Source: Silicimonas sp.
Lineage (GTDB): Bacteria > Pseudomonadota > Alphaproteobacteria > Rhodobacterales > Rhodobacteraceae
Direction of reading: 5' to 3'
NCBI GenBank assembly: GCA_022340315.1
Contig: JAJDOD010000006.1
Span: 1 to 36,468 of the forward strand
DNA: 36,468 nucleotides
Below are positions 1 through 8,429 of this stretch, piece by piece (the first letter of the stretch is position 1; each line of letters begins with the position of its first letter). The position numbers and the translations under genes were made by a program. Below the pieces are notes generated by a model. The model saw only the letters and a list, made by a program, of their open reading frames with translations. It did not search any database and was not told the DNA's origin.

Positions 1-74
1 CTACATCTCGGACTGGTCCCTGCCGCCGTCCGAGTTCGACCATTCGCAAGTCACCGCGCGCCGTTTGCTTGCCC

Positions 75-320
75 ACGCGGCCGGGACGAACTTCGGTGGC
101 GATCCGGGCCTGGGCGGCAGACTACAACGAGGAGAGACCCCATTCGGACCTCGGTTACCAGACGCCCAGAGCATTCGCCGAGGACCTGTTCACCGCAACC
201 GACACCCGCGCTGCGCCACATGAAAGCTCCGCGCATCTGTCGGTTGCTCCACCTGCGCCAGTCGGCGTATCAACCCAAAGGGCTCCGGTCCCGGCTGGAT
301 GAAGGTTCAGTGGCAGGTCA
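75..320 (+). mobile_element. IS3-family insertion sequence remnant (transposase C-terminal tail and right end)
   Basis: Frame 3 encodes the conserved C-terminal signature of IS3-family OrfB transposases (DYNEERPHSDLGYQTP followed by RAFA), from about position 110, and stops near 302. The upstream catalytic DDE residues are absent, and the sequence before about position 90 no longer resembles a transposase in that frame, so this is a decayed tail and not an active copy. The stretch after the stop ends in GGCAGGTCA at 312-320, which fits an IS3-type 5'-TG...CA-3' right end. The end position is inferred; no intact left end or target duplication is visible. Confidence 0.65.
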
Positions 321-725
321 CACCAAAATCGGTCGCAGCAACTTTCACGAGTCGGGCGATCATCGCGGCTTCAAGCCGATCGTCTTCGATAGCCTTCACA
401 TTGACCCTGAGGCGCAGCGCTACGACGCGGACCTGTCAACGTTCACTCGCGTTCTCAACATCAGGATGCCGGCTCCTAGTATAGTGTTAAGTATGGCTGA
501 CCAGTGGCCAGGTCCGGACTGCATGACGTAGCGGTCATCCGACCAAAAGGCAAAAGATGACGGCTTCGAGCCCTTTCTGGACGTTCACATCCTTGATGCT
601 TCCGTGAATAGACTTTTCCGCGTGGCGCGCATGAACCAAGTTCGCATCGCCACCCAGAAGCGGAATGCCGCGAGTCAAGTTGAAGATGCATTCCCACTGT
701 CTCGCGGCAGAAGTATGCTCGTTAG
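321..725. other. Intergenic stretch without a convincing gene
   Basis: About 400 bases between the IS end and the copper-linked genes. Several short open frames exist on both strands but none has a start, ribosome site and codon pattern that convince me. A minus-strand open stretch near 325-450, running towards the IS end, could be the tail of a gene cut by the insertion. A TATACT hexamer lies on the minus strand near 479-484. No regulator gene of MerR/CueR type can be read here. Confidence 0.5.
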
Positions 726-1100
726 ATGATCGGCAAGCTTCTTCCGAGATTCATCCCGTGGTTCGTGATCGTAATTCTCACGGTCACGACCGTCGGCATG
801 AAATTCATCCCAGGTCATGCAGGCTTGCAGATGGGGCCGAACTCTCATGTCATGCAGATGGCTCAGGGCGAGGACTCCGGTCATCACATGCCCGCGCCAC
901 AGCACGGCAGCAAGAAAGACTGTCAGTTCTGCAGACTGACTGAAACACTGATCCCGCCAGAAACACCTGCAATGTTCGCGCTGCGCGGTTGGACCATGGT
1001 TCGGGACACGCCGCCGGCACCGGGTCTCCGGATAACCCGGGACACGCAATATGCGCTTGGTGCAAGGGCGCCTCCATCGTCGAACTCTGACGAAACCTGA
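726..1100 (+). CDS. Small membrane-anchored CxxC protein, DUF2946-like
   Basis: 124 residues. An N-terminal hydrophobic segment (about residues 9-25) is followed by a His- and Met-rich stretch (HVMQMAQGEDSGHHMPAPQHG) and a CQFC motif. This layout, one membrane anchor plus a periplasmic His/Met region and CxxC, resembles DUF2946 proteins found beside copper genes. It stands 135 bases upstream of a YcnI gene and a CopC-CopD fusion on the same strand, which supports a role in copper handling in the periplasm. The ribosome site is weak, so the start at 726 is uncertain. The last ~40 residues lack clear features. The family assignment is by pattern only; metal binding is inferred. Confidence 0.55.
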   Translation: MIGKLLPRFIPWFVIVILTVTTVGMKFIPGHAGLQMGPNSHVMQMAQGEDSGHHMPAPQHGSKKDCQFCRLTETLIPPETPAMFALRGWTMVRDTPPAPGLRITRDTQYALGARAPPSSNSDET

Positions 1101-1235
1101 CCAATCTTTCCAATCCGTCTTGCCTCCCGACACCCCGGCACGTTCCGACGATGCGGGACATCGGGATAACACCAGACGCACGCGATGTGCGCCTTCTCTC
1201 TGCGCAGGGCGGCCCAAAGAGTTCGAGGAGAACAA

Positions 1236-1760
1236 ATGACCAAGATGAAAATCGCAGCGGCACTGGCGACGTATGTTGCTGCTGCAACCGTGGCATCTGC
1301 CCACGCCACGCTGGAACAGGAGAGCGTCAAACAGGGCGCAACCTCAAAGATCACCGTACGCATCGGGCATGGATGCGGCGGCGAAGCGACGCTCAAGGTG
1401 CGTGTGCAGGTGCCCGACGGCATGATTTCCGTGAAGCCGATGCCGAAGGCCGACTGGACGCTGGAAACCGTCGTGCAGCCTTATGCCAAGAGCTACGAAC
1501 TCTTCGGAAGCTCAATTACCGAAGGCGTCAAGGAGATCGTCTGGACCGGCGAGTTGCCGGATGCCTGGTATGACGAGTTCACGTTCAGAGGCAACGTGAC
1601 CACGGACATTCCTGCCGAGAAATTGCTATTCATTCCTGTCGTCCAGGAGTGTGCCAACGGAGCGGAGCGATGGATCGAAATCCCGGTTGAGGGCCAGGAC
1701 CCGCACGATCTGGAATCGCCAGCGCCGGGTGTGATGGTGCTTCCGGCAGACAGTCACTGA
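1236..1760 (+). CDS. YcnI-family copper-binding protein (DUF1775)
   Basis: 174 residues. A signal peptide (about residues 1-22, ending ASA) leaves a mature N-terminus starting HATLEQ, the conserved start of YcnI/DUF1775 proteins, whose first histidine is a Cu(II) ligand. Further family features are GHGCGGEATLKVRVQVPDG and a late tryptophan (ERWIEIP), which may be the conserved tryptophan near the metal site. The start at 1236 is chosen because GAGGAG lies at 1225-1230 and it gives a clean signal peptide; an upstream in-frame start at 1185 would bury it. The next gene, a CopC-CopD fusion 44 bases on, is the usual partner. The protein is probably a periplasmic copper chaperone anchored or delivered near CopD. 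Confident on family; the physiological role is inferred. Confidence 0.88.
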   Translation: MTKMKIAAALATYVAAATVASAHATLEQESVKQGATSKITVRIGHGCGGEATLKVRVQVPDGMISVKPMPKADWTLETVVQPYAKSYELFGSSITEGVKEIVWTGELPDAWYDEFTFRGNVTTDIPAEKLLFIPVVQECANGAERWIEIPVEGQDPHDLESPAPGVMVLPADSH

Positions 1761-1769
1761 GCGGTCGAG

Positions 1770-1798
1770 ACCCCCCGGCGCGTCGGCGTCGGGGGGGT
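1770..1798 (+). terminator. GC-rich stem-loop between ycnI and copCD
   Basis: ACCCCCC at 1770-1776 pairs with GGGGGGT at 1792-1798, and the inner GGCGC/GCGTC segments extend the stem imperfectly. No T-run follows, and the next start codon is only 7 bases away, so it may limit read-through or occlude the ribosome site of the CopC-CopD gene instead of ending transcription. Confidence 0.45.
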
Positions 1799-1804
1799 AT
1801 TGGA

Positions 1805-3367
1805 ATGCACCTTGCAAGACTGATCGCAGTTTTTTCGTTCCTCCTGTTGGTTCCGCACATGGTGGCGGCACACGCGGAGTTTCGCGGCTCGGACCCATCG
1901 GCTCAGGCCATTCTGACCGCACCGCCAACCAGCGTGGTTCTACGCTTCAGCGAGCCCGTCTCGCCACTCGTCATATCATTCGTTGAAAGCGGAGAAGCAG
2001 CCACGGGCCTCTCCGGCGAGAGCCGCAACGAAACGGTCGTCATCGACCTTCCATCGGACCTGAGTGAGGGCACACACCTCCTGTCCTGGCGTGTCATGTC
2101 TGTCGATGGGCATCCCATAGGCGGGACATTGGTTTTCTCTGTCGGGCACGAAACCGCCGGTCGGGACTTGGACGCTAAGGTGCCAGGCACCGCCTGGTTT
2201 GCCGCTGCGTCGCGCGGAGTGCTTTCACTTTTTCTGGTCCTGGGAGTGGGCGCGACCGTGTTTCTTGCGGTCGTGAACGCGAGCGGTCGAACGATTCCAG
2301 CGTCGCGTCGGTTCGCAGTTGCCTGCTGTGCACTCGTGCTGCCGGCCGCGGTCGCTACCGTCTCGGCGCAGGGTGCCGACATGCTAGGACTGGCATCGCT
2401 TTGGCCGTCAGGTTCCGCGTTGCGGGCAGGCGCGGTCTCTCCGACCGGGTTGACCTCGATCCTCGCCGTCGCGGCTGCGCTGACCGCTCTTTGCGGTTTG
2501 TCCGCGGTGGGCAAGCCGGTGAGCAAATGGCTTGCCGTTCTCGCTTGGATGCTGGCCGCCACATCCTTTGCGGCATCGGGACACGCAACCACGGCGGATC
2601 CTCGATGGCTGGCGACACCTGCTGTCGCTCTCCATGCGGCCTCGCTGATCTATTGGCTGGGCGCGCTTCTGCCTTTACTGTTCGCCCTCCGCTCCGAGCC
2701 GGGCGCACTGCTGGTCGTTCACCGGTTTTCGCGCCTGGCCGTCCCTCTTGTCGCTGTTCTCGTGGCGTCCGGTGCGATCCTTACCGTTCTTCAGGCAGGG
2801 AGCGTCGATGCCCTGCTAGAGTCCGACTATGGAATCGTCCTTGCCGTAAAACTCACGCTGGTCGCGGCGATGCTTGGATTGGCGGCACGAAACCGGATCA
2901 AGTTGACCCCTGCACTCACCGATGGATTCCCGGCCGCAGCGGCGCAACTTCGATACGCGGTACTCCTGGAACTTGCGCTCGGCATTCTCGTGCTCGCAAT
3001 GGCATCCGGATTCCGACTGACACCGCCTCCCAGATCGACTGTCGAGGCGGTCGCGACGGAGGAAGTTACGCTGACCGGACAGACCATTTCGGGCATACTG
3101 AAAGTTTCTCCGGGCCGGGTTGGCGTGAACGATATCCTGGCCGTATTGGAGGATGACGAGGGCCCTTTGAACGCGATTGGCCTTACCTTCAGCCTTTCGC
3201 AGCCGGGCATCGAACCAATCCGGATTCCAGCACATGAAATGCAACCCGGCGAATGGATGGCAGGCAACGTCAATGTTCCACTTGCCGGCGAGTGGACCAT
3301 CGAAGTTCAGGTTCTTGTCTCGGATTTTGCAAAAGAAACAATCCCATCCGTGCTCACTATCGACTAA
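1805..3367 (+). CDS. CopC-CopD fusion copper-handling membrane protein (YcnJ-like)
   Basis: 520 residues. A signal peptide (1-22) precedes a CopC domain (about 23-115) whose mature N-terminus is His23 (HAEFRGSDP). Asp101 and His103 (SVDGHP) complete the Cu(II)-binding set of His1, Asp and His known from CopC. A CopD membrane domain with about eight hydrophobic segments follows (about 125-405, including WLATPAVALHAASLIYWLGA). The last ~110 residues form a periplasmic beta-rich domain like the YtkA/FixH-type tail of YcnJ. Family members take up or buffer copper across the inner membrane. The gene follows ycnI closely, and the two probably share a transcript. The ribosome site overlaps the G-run of the upstream stem-loop. 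The transport direction cannot be read from sequence. Confidence 0.88.
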   Translation: MHLARLIAVFSFLLLVPHMVAAHAEFRGSDPSAQAILTAPPTSVVLRFSEPVSPLVISFVESGEAATGLSGESRNETVVIDLPSDLSEGTHLLSWRVMSVDGHPIGGTLVFSVGHETAGRDLDAKVPGTAWFAAASRGVLSLFLVLGVGATVFLAVVNASGRTIPASRRFAVACCALVLPAAVATVSAQGADMLGLASLWPSGSALRAGAVSPTGLTSILAVAAALTALCGLSAVGKPVSKWLAVLAWMLAATSFAASGHATTADPRWLATPAVALHAASLIYWLGALLPLLFALRSEPGALLVVHRFSRLAVPLVAVLVASGAILTVLQAGSVDALLESDYGIVLAVKLTLVAAMLGLAARNRIKLTPALTDGFPAAAAQLRYAVLLELALGILVLAMASGFRLTPPPRSTVEAVATEEVTLTGQTISGILKVSPGRVGVNDILAVLEDDEGPLNAIGLTFSLSQPGIEPIRIPAHEMQPGEWMAGNVNVPLAGEWTIEVQVLVSDFAKETIPSVLTID

Positions 3368-3681
3368 CGAAGTCCGCTTCTTCCGCCGAGCAGACACCCG
3401 GCCGGATTTCGCCAATGCCGGCAGATGTCGAATTCGGACGCCCAGGGGAAGCGTTCTCGCGCGACATCGGAAAGTCCGGGTCATCATTTGGCAACCAGTT
3501 CTTCGCCGCCGTTCAGAGTGTGCCTTTCGGCCAGATCGGAAACTGGCGTTCTCGGCACATCCGCTTTGCGCAATCAGCGATTGCTCAGTTTGAGAACAAT
3601 TGGGGGGAGGCCTGAACTGTTACTGCGAAAGCGGATGCCTTGACTGGCGAGTGGCGCCGCGTCGCCTGGGTGCTCGTTTGG
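3368..3681. other. Convergent intergenic region, no gene seen
   Basis: This lies between the stops of copCD (plus) and the GGDEF-EAL gene (minus). Short plus-strand open frames (3253-3615, 3425-3643) have no ribosome site and no recognisable content. No strong hairpin with a T-run was found. Confidence 0.5.
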
Positions 3682-5526
3682 TCAGGCGCGCAGGCGTTCT
3701 CTGTCCAGTGTGAAGTCGAGCACGCCACGGGCCTCGATGCAGGCGGCGGCCTCGTCTCTGGTCATGGGCTGTTCGAAGTGGAAGGCCTGGAACAGGGTGC
3801 AGCCCATGTTCTGAAACGTTTCTACGTCTTCGTCCGAAGCCACGCCTTCCGCCATTACCCCGACCCCGAGATTGGTTGCCATTTCAATCATTGAGGATGC
3901 CAAGAAACGTTTGCGCGCATCCTCCGCGACGCCAGCAGCGAAGGCTCGATCTATCTTCACCAGCGCGATCGGCAGGTTCGCCAGGCTGAGAACCGAGGCG
4001 TGACCGGTGCCGAAATCGTCCAGTGCAAGGGTGGCCCCCTTGCCAACAAGCCGTTCGCAGGTTTCAGCGATTTCGGTCCCGTTCTCGTCGAAGAGCACCG
4101 ATTCAACCATCTCCAGAACCAACCGTCGCGGCTCGATGTCCCTGCCGTCCAAATCCCACAGCAGAGAATCGCTGAAGTCGGGGTTAAGAAGGTCTTCGCT
4201 TGTCACGTTCAAGCTCAGTTTCGGCACCACCAGCCCCTGGCCATGCCATTCCGCAAGTGCATCCAGTGCGAATTGGCGCACCTCGCGGTCCAGGGCCTGC
4301 AGCAATCTTGCCCGTCGCGCCGCGCTCAAGAAATGGTCCGGCCTCAAGAGCCCGTGTTGCGGGTGGTTCCAGCGCACTAGCGCCTCGAACCCCACCAAGG
4401 CGCCACTTTTCGCATGCACCTGAGGCTGGAAATGCGCAATGAACTCGTGTGCGCCAAGCCCCCGGCGAATGTCTGCTGACAAACTCTGAAACGCCGAATG
4501 CGCGCTTAGCATCTCCGCTGTGTACAGTCTTGCGCATCCGCGCCCGCTGCGCTTGGCTTCGTAGAGCGCAAGATCGACGCGGTGCAGCAGCTCGTCTGCT
4601 GAAAGACCATCGCTGGAGTCGGTATGGGCCAGACCAACGCTCGCTCCGATCTTCAGATGCTCGCCCCTGAACTTGAACGGCGCGGATACCGCCGCAACCA
4701 CGGCCTTGCCGAACTTTGAGAGCTTGGCCTCCTGTGCCGCCCCCCTCAGCAGCACCACGAACTCGTCGCCGCCCAAGCGGGCGCACATGGTTTCGTCTCC
4801 GAACACCGAACGCAGGGCTGAGGCCGCATGCTGCAACGCCGCATCTCCGGCCGCATGGCCGTAGGTGTCGTTCATCTCCTTGAACCGATCGAGATCGACA
4901 TGAACAATAGACAGCGGCTCCTTCTGAGTTACGTCACGAAGGGCAATCATCAATGCGCGGCGGTTCGGCAGGTTGGTTAGCGTGTCGTGAAGCGCGATGC
5001 GCTCCGCCTCATCATAGGCGCTCTTCAGGCGGGCGGCGGCTCGCTTGCTGTCAGCTGCCATCTCTTCTTGCATGGCCAGCAGGGGCAATAGATCGGGGCT
5101 CCCGTCGCCCGCGCTAAAATCGCTCGTCCGTAGACCTTTCTCCTCTATGAGCTTGCGCGCATTCACGCCAGGGGTCATCACCAGCGCCACATGAGGCAGA
5201 CCGTCGATAGTGATATTGAACGCCATGCCGAACACGGACACGGTACTGTCGGCTTCGGACGTATGCACGTCCATGGTGATCCGCGCACCAAGGACGTCCT
5301 GGAAAACCAGGTCCGGCTTTAACAGGCGGGGTTTCCTGAACGAAAAGGCCTCGAACACCGGCCGTCCAACCCCGCATTCCGGGCTGGCGATCTTCCGGAG
5401 GCTTGGCCCGAGGCTGCGCACAATGCCACCGGCATCCACGATTACGCCGAACGGCACGATCCGCTCGAACGTCTCCATGGAAAGGCTCAGCGCCTGCGGC
5501 GCCTCGTGGCCCCCATCCGAAGCCAT
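3682..5526 (-). CDS. Cyclic-di-GMP enzyme with H-NOX-associated sensor, GGDEF and EAL domains
   Basis: 614 residues, no signal peptide. Residues ~17-125 look like the PAS-like H-NOX-associated (HNOBA) domain, then a helical linker (~148-178). In the GGDEF domain (~179-345) the active-site GGDEF is at 252-256, and there is no RxxD inhibitory motif five residues before it. In the EAL domain (~352-605) the metal and catalytic residues are visible: EAL 381-383, Asn440, Glu472, Asp503-Asp504 and Lys524. Both active sites look intact, so it may make and break c-di-GMP, with the balance set by its partner. It starts 4 bases after the stop of an H-NOX gene, so the two are co-transcribed. NO bound to H-NOX probably tunes this enzyme, as known for H-NOX/c-di-GMP pairs in Shewanella and Legionella. 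Which activity dominates is unknown. Confidence 0.9.
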   Translation of the reverse strand: MASDGGHEAPQALSLSMETFERIVPFGVIVDAGGIVRSLGPSLRKIASPECGVGRPVFEAFSFRKPRLLKPDLVFQDVLGARITMDVHTSEADSTVSVFGMAFNITIDGLPHVALVMTPGVNARKLIEEKGLRTSDFSAGDGSPDLLPLLAMQEEMAADSKRAAARLKSAYDEAERIALHDTLTNLPNRRALMIALRDVTQKEPLSIVHVDLDRFKEMNDTYGHAAGDAALQHAASALRSVFGDETMCARLGGDEFVVLLRGAAQEAKLSKFGKAVVAAVSAPFKFRGEHLKIGASVGLAHTDSSDGLSADELLHRVDLALYEAKRSGRGCARLYTAEMLSAHSAFQSLSADIRRGLGAHEFIAHFQPQVHAKSGALVGFEALVRWNHPQHGLLRPDHFLSAARRARLLQALDREVRQFALDALAEWHGQGLVVPKLSLNVTSEDLLNPDFSDSLLWDLDGRDIEPRRLVLEMVESVLFDENGTEIAETCERLVGKGATLALDDFGTGHASVLSLANLPIALVKIDRAFAAGVAEDARKRFLASSMIEMATNLGVGVMAEGVASDEDVETFQNMGCTLFQAFHFEQPMTRDEAAACIEARGVLDFTLDRERLRA

Positions 5527-5530
5527 AAGA

Positions 5531-6094
5531 TCAGGCCGCCGCCTCGGACGTCATGACGGACAGGCCGAACACGTCATGATCCGCTCCATCGGCCTTCGCA
5601 ACGAGGTGATCTATCCGCACCTCGAGGCCGCACTCCTCGGCAAGGCCGTGCAGCAGGCCCACGACCATGGGCGCAAGCCCGTTGCGTGACGAATGGTAGT
5701 GCAGCCTTCGGCTGCCGTCGGGCATATCTTCCAGATCGAACCCCGGAGGATCGAGCTCAGGCATGGTGTTCTGGATACGCTCATGCATGTCGTCCAGGCC
5801 GCGAAGTCGATCCCAGAAGGTGTCGCCGCTCATGTCGATGAGCTTGCCGATTGCGGTGGATTGGGCAAACCCCACCCAGTAACGACCGAACACTTCTAGT
5901 GCCGTCTCGACCGTGAGGCCCAATGTCTCGCTCAAAGCGCCCACCATCGCGTTGGTGACTGCGTCGTCGTAAGCGGTCATGGTTTCGAACTCTTGCTCGT
6001 CGACGCCAGCCTTGGCGCAAATCGCGCTCCAGCACGCTTTGCCATGATTCTCGATAACGTAAGTACGCACCCCATTGTTCACCAAGCCGTACAT
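5531..6094 (-). CDS. H-NOX heme nitric-oxide sensor protein
   Basis: 187 residues from the chosen start, the usual length for a stand-alone H-NOX. The N-terminus MYGLVN matches the family start, so ATG at 6094 is preferred over an in-frame GTG at 6106. His104 (DDMHERI) is the expected proximal heme ligand. YHSSR (133-137) is the YxSxR motif that holds the heme propionates, and the conserved proline stretch (PELDPPGF) precedes it. It is a cytoplasmic sensor that binds NO and signals to a partner enzyme. The next gene, 4 bases on, is a GGDEF-EAL protein with an H-NOX-associated domain, the expected partner. Confident on family and heme residues; ligand choice (NO only or also O2) is inferred from the family in facultative bacteria. 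Confidence 0.93.
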   Translation of the reverse strand: MYGLVNNGVRTYVIENHGKACWSAICAKAGVDEQEFETMTAYDDAVTNAMVGALSETLGLTVETALEVFGRYWVGFAQSTAIGKLIDMSGDTFWDRLRGLDDMHERIQNTMPELDPPGFDLEDMPDGSRRLHYHSSRNGLAPMVVGLLHGLAEECGLEVRIDHLVAKADGADHDVFGLSVMTSEAAA

Positions 6095-6745
6095 GTCGGA
6101 TCTCACGCTGATTTATGTGTGCGGGAATTGCTACCACACGAGTCTTTCGCCTTCGTAAAACGCCCTCTCAATGATCAATGGCCGCGCCAAGAACCTACGG
6201 CCAGAAACCGCTTCTTCCGGCTGCGCCGATCATGCGCAGCATCGGGTGCGCGCCGCGGCAACGCGGCGAATTGCTCACCCCGAACAAAGGTAGGCGCGAC
6301 GTCGCAGCCGCACAGGAGGGGGCAACATCAGATGAACCTGCTTTCAAAAAACCAGGGACGGCGAAAGGTTCGTCACACGCGCTGCAAAGGCCGTCTTGAT
6401 CGGTTGAGAAGGGCCACTTTTTCTCTGGTCAAGGTCAGCTTTTGCTTGGTGTATCGCCGCCCACAAGGGATTGACCCACGATCGGGACTGATCTTGAGAC
6501 AAGCATTCCTTTCAAGCGCGAATATGGCGCTTCTCTGTACCCCGTACCCTTTCGGGCGCCTGGGGTGTCTGACTGATCGCCGCCAGCAGATTTTGGGTAT
6601 TCCGATCCTGCACCGCGTAAGCCACCCGCGACCGCTTTCTCAGCATCGCGCCGTGGAGACCTTTGCAATAGGTGGACAAAAGGGTGGGATACTGACCGAA
6701 TGAATCCCATAATAATTTTATAATAAATATTTATTCTAGGGAATT
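6095..6745. other. 650-base region with no clear gene, upstream of hnoX
   Basis: This should hold the hnoX-dgc promoter. Open frames on both strands are long (plus 5993-6703) but lack ribosome sites and recognisable domains. A minus-strand open stretch (about 6539-6728, ending TGA) reads like protein (SRVAYAVQDRNTQNLLAAI) yet has no good start, so it may be the tail of a decayed gene. Base composition drops sharply to AT at 6705-6745 just before the tRNA 3' end. This can mark the edge of inserted DNA, but no integrase or repeated tRNA end is visible here. Confidence 0.45.
6722..6735. repeat. Perfect 14-bp AT palindrome next to the tRNA 3' end
   Basis: AATAAATATTTATT is a perfect palindrome inside a ~40-base nearly pure AT stretch, 11 bases beyond the tRNA CCA end. 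In a genome of this GC content such a patch is unusual. It may help end tRNA transcription or mark a recombination junction. Confidence 0.5.
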
Positions 6746-6822
6746 TGGTAGCGGAGGAGGGACTTGAACCCCCGACACATGGATTATGATTCCACTGCTC
6801 TAACCAACTGAGCTACTCCGCC
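6746..6822 (-). tRNA. tRNA-Met (CAU), elongator type
   Basis: The 77 bases fold as a full cloverleaf on the minus strand: acceptor GGCGGAG with CTCCGCT (a G-U pair at the end), D-arm GCTC/GAGC, anticodon stem GTGGA/TCCAT with loop ATCATAA, T-loop TTCAAGT, and an encoded CCA. The anticodon CAU is at complement 6786-6788. The acceptor stem and the absence of the initiator GGG/CCC anticodon stem point to elongator Met. An Ile2 tRNA with lysidine would share CAU but has a different acceptor stem. It lies 57 bases after the ABC ATPase stop. Confidence 0.95.
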
Positions 6823-6879
6823 AGAAGCCCCAGTTCCCTAGTGAAGTGCCACGGCAGCGTCAAGACCCTCTTTCGGTCG

Positions 6880-7617
6880 TCAGCCGGCCTGCAGCACGCG
6901 TCGGAGAAAGGCTCGGGTGCGGTCCTCTCTCGGCGAGGCGAAAACCTCGCCGGGAGGTCCCTCTTCCAGTATGCGCCCGCCGTCGAGAAAGCACACCTTG
7001 TCTGCCAGTTCGCGAGCGAAACCCATCTCGTGGGTGGCAAGCACCATCGTCATGCCGTCTGCGCGCAGATCGCGCAGCGCGTCCAGAACTTCGCCCACCA
7101 GTTCGGGGTCGAGCGCGGAAGTGATCTCGTCGAACAGCATGATTTCCGGCCGCATCGCCAGCGCCCGCACGATGGCCACGCGCTGCTGCTGCCCGCCGGA
7201 AAGCTGATCGGGATAGTGCCCCATCCGATCGGCAAGGCCGAAGCGCTCGAAAAGCGCCGCCACCTCCGGCCCGATCTCCTCGCGGGTCACGCCGCGCGCC
7301 CGTCGCGGTGCAAGCATCGCGTTCTCGGCCGCCGTCATGTGTGGAAACAGATTGTAGGTCTGGAACACCATCCCGATCCGGCGCCGTACGGGCAGGGGGT
7401 CGAGACCCGGCACCGAGATGTCCTCGCCATCGAGCAGGATCACCCCGTCGTCAATCGGCTCCAGCAGGTTCAGGCACCTGAGCAAGGTGGACTTGCCCGA
7501 CCCGGACGCCCCGATCAGGCAGACCATCTCGCCGTCGGCCACCTCAAGGTCGATCCCCCGGCAGACTGTCGTGGCCCCGAAGGACTTGACCAGCCCCCTC
7601 GCTTCAAGCCGCGCCAT
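6880..7617 (-). CDS. Polar amino-acid ABC transporter, ATP-binding protein
   Basis: 245 residues, typical of the GlnQ/HisP class. Walker A GASGSGKS (36-43), Q-loop VFQTYNLFP, signature LSGGQQQR (139-146), Walker B IMLFDE and the switch ATHEMGFA are all intact. The D-loop region reads DEITSALD, with Ile where Pro is more usual. It couples ATP hydrolysis to amino-acid import with the permease gene just upstream. The ATG at 7617 overlaps the permease stop by one base (TGATG), so translation is coupled. A longer frame exists upstream but is only a shadow of the permease gene. The substrate is not predictable from the ATPase. Confidence 0.93.
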   Translation of the reverse strand: MARLEARGLVKSFGATTVCRGIDLEVADGEMVCLIGASGSGKSTLLRCLNLLEPIDDGVILLDGEDISVPGLDPLPVRRRIGMVFQTYNLFPHMTAAENAMLAPRRARGVTREEIGPEVAALFERFGLADRMGHYPDQLSGGQQQRVAIVRALAMRPEIMLFDEITSALDPELVGEVLDALRDLRADGMTMVLATHEMGFARELADKVCFLDGGRILEEGPPGEVFASPREDRTRAFLRRVLQAG

Positions 7618-8429
7618 CAGCTGCGCGCCTTCATCTGCTTCGCCAAAAGGTAGTCGGCAAAGCGCGTCGCCGGAACCGTGATGGCCAGAAAGATCAGCGC
7701 AGCCCCGACGTAGGGCGTGAAATTGGCCATCAGCGACTTGTAGACCCCCGCCTGCCGGAAAATCTCGACCGGCCCGATGAAGGACAACAGCGCCACGTCC
7801 TTCTGCAACGCGATGAAAAGGTTCATGTTCGCGGGCACCACCTTGCGGATGGCCTGCGGCAGGATGACGAACCGCATGGTATCCGCTTCCGTCAGCCCGA
7901 GCGAAGCTGCGGCGGATCGTTGCGAGGCATGTATCCCCTCGATGCCCGTCCGGAACACCTCGGCCACGTAAGCCGCGTAGGTCAGCACCAGCGCCACCGT
8001 TCCCCAGACATAGGGCGAGTTCCAGGGCCGCGGCAGCCCCAGGCCGGGAATGCCGAAACCGACGAGGTAGATCACCAGGATCACCGGCACGCCCCGGAAA
8101 ATGTCGGTATAGACAATGGCGAAGAGCCGCACCGGATAGGCCGCCGGCGCGCGGACATCCCGCATCAGCGCCACCACCAGCCCGAGCGCGAAGATCATCG
8201 GCGCCGACCAGGCAAAGATCGCCACGTCCAGAAGGAACGCGTTGAGAAGCCCCGGAAAGGTGTCGGCAAATACCTCGGCATTGAAGAAACTCTTCTTCAC
8301 CGCGGGCCAACCCGGCGCGAAAGGCACAAGGACCACGATCGCCAGCAGCACAGCAAGCGTCGACCCGCCCGCCACCAGCATCGCCCGGCGCCGGACACGC
8401 GCCTCGTATTGCTGCCGCCGTGTCAGCAT
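7617..8429 (-). CDS. Polar amino-acid ABC transporter, permease protein
   Basis: 270 residues with a charged cytoplasmic N-terminus and about five or six membrane segments starting near residue 20. The EAA-type loop that docks the ATPase is visible ([20 protein letters not shown]), typical of HisM/GlnP family permeases. The ATG at 8429 is chosen because the start region follows the end of an intergenic repeat (AGAAAG upstream) and the longer frame reads through that repeat. There is only one permease gene, so the transporter is probably a homodimer. It sits between the binding-protein gene and the ATPase gene in one operon. Substrate: probably a polar or acidic amino acid, from context only. 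Confidence 0.9.
   Translation of the reverse strand: MLTRRQQYEARVRRRAMLVAGGSTLAVLLAIVVLVPFAPGWPAVKKSFFNAEVFADTFPGLLNAFLLDVAIFAWSAPMIFALGLVVALMRDVRAPAAYPVRLFAIVYTDIFRGVPVILVIYLVGFGIPGLGLPRPWNSPYVWGTVALVLTYAAYVAEVFRTGIEGIHASQRSAAASLGLTEADTMRFVILPQAIRKVVPANMNLFIALQKDVALLSFIGPVEIFRQAGVYKSLMANFTPYVGAALIFLAITVPATRFADYLLAKQMKARS

Noticed and set aside
5993-6703. A 236-residue plus-strand open frame across the hnoX start and upstream gap
   Set aside because: It has no ribosome site and no domain, and it overlaps the H-NOX N-terminus; kept only as part of the empty region.
6539-6728. Minus-strand open stretch that reads like a protein tail
   Set aside because: There is no start codon with a ribosome site, and it runs into the AT patch. 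It may be a decayed gene, but I cannot name it.
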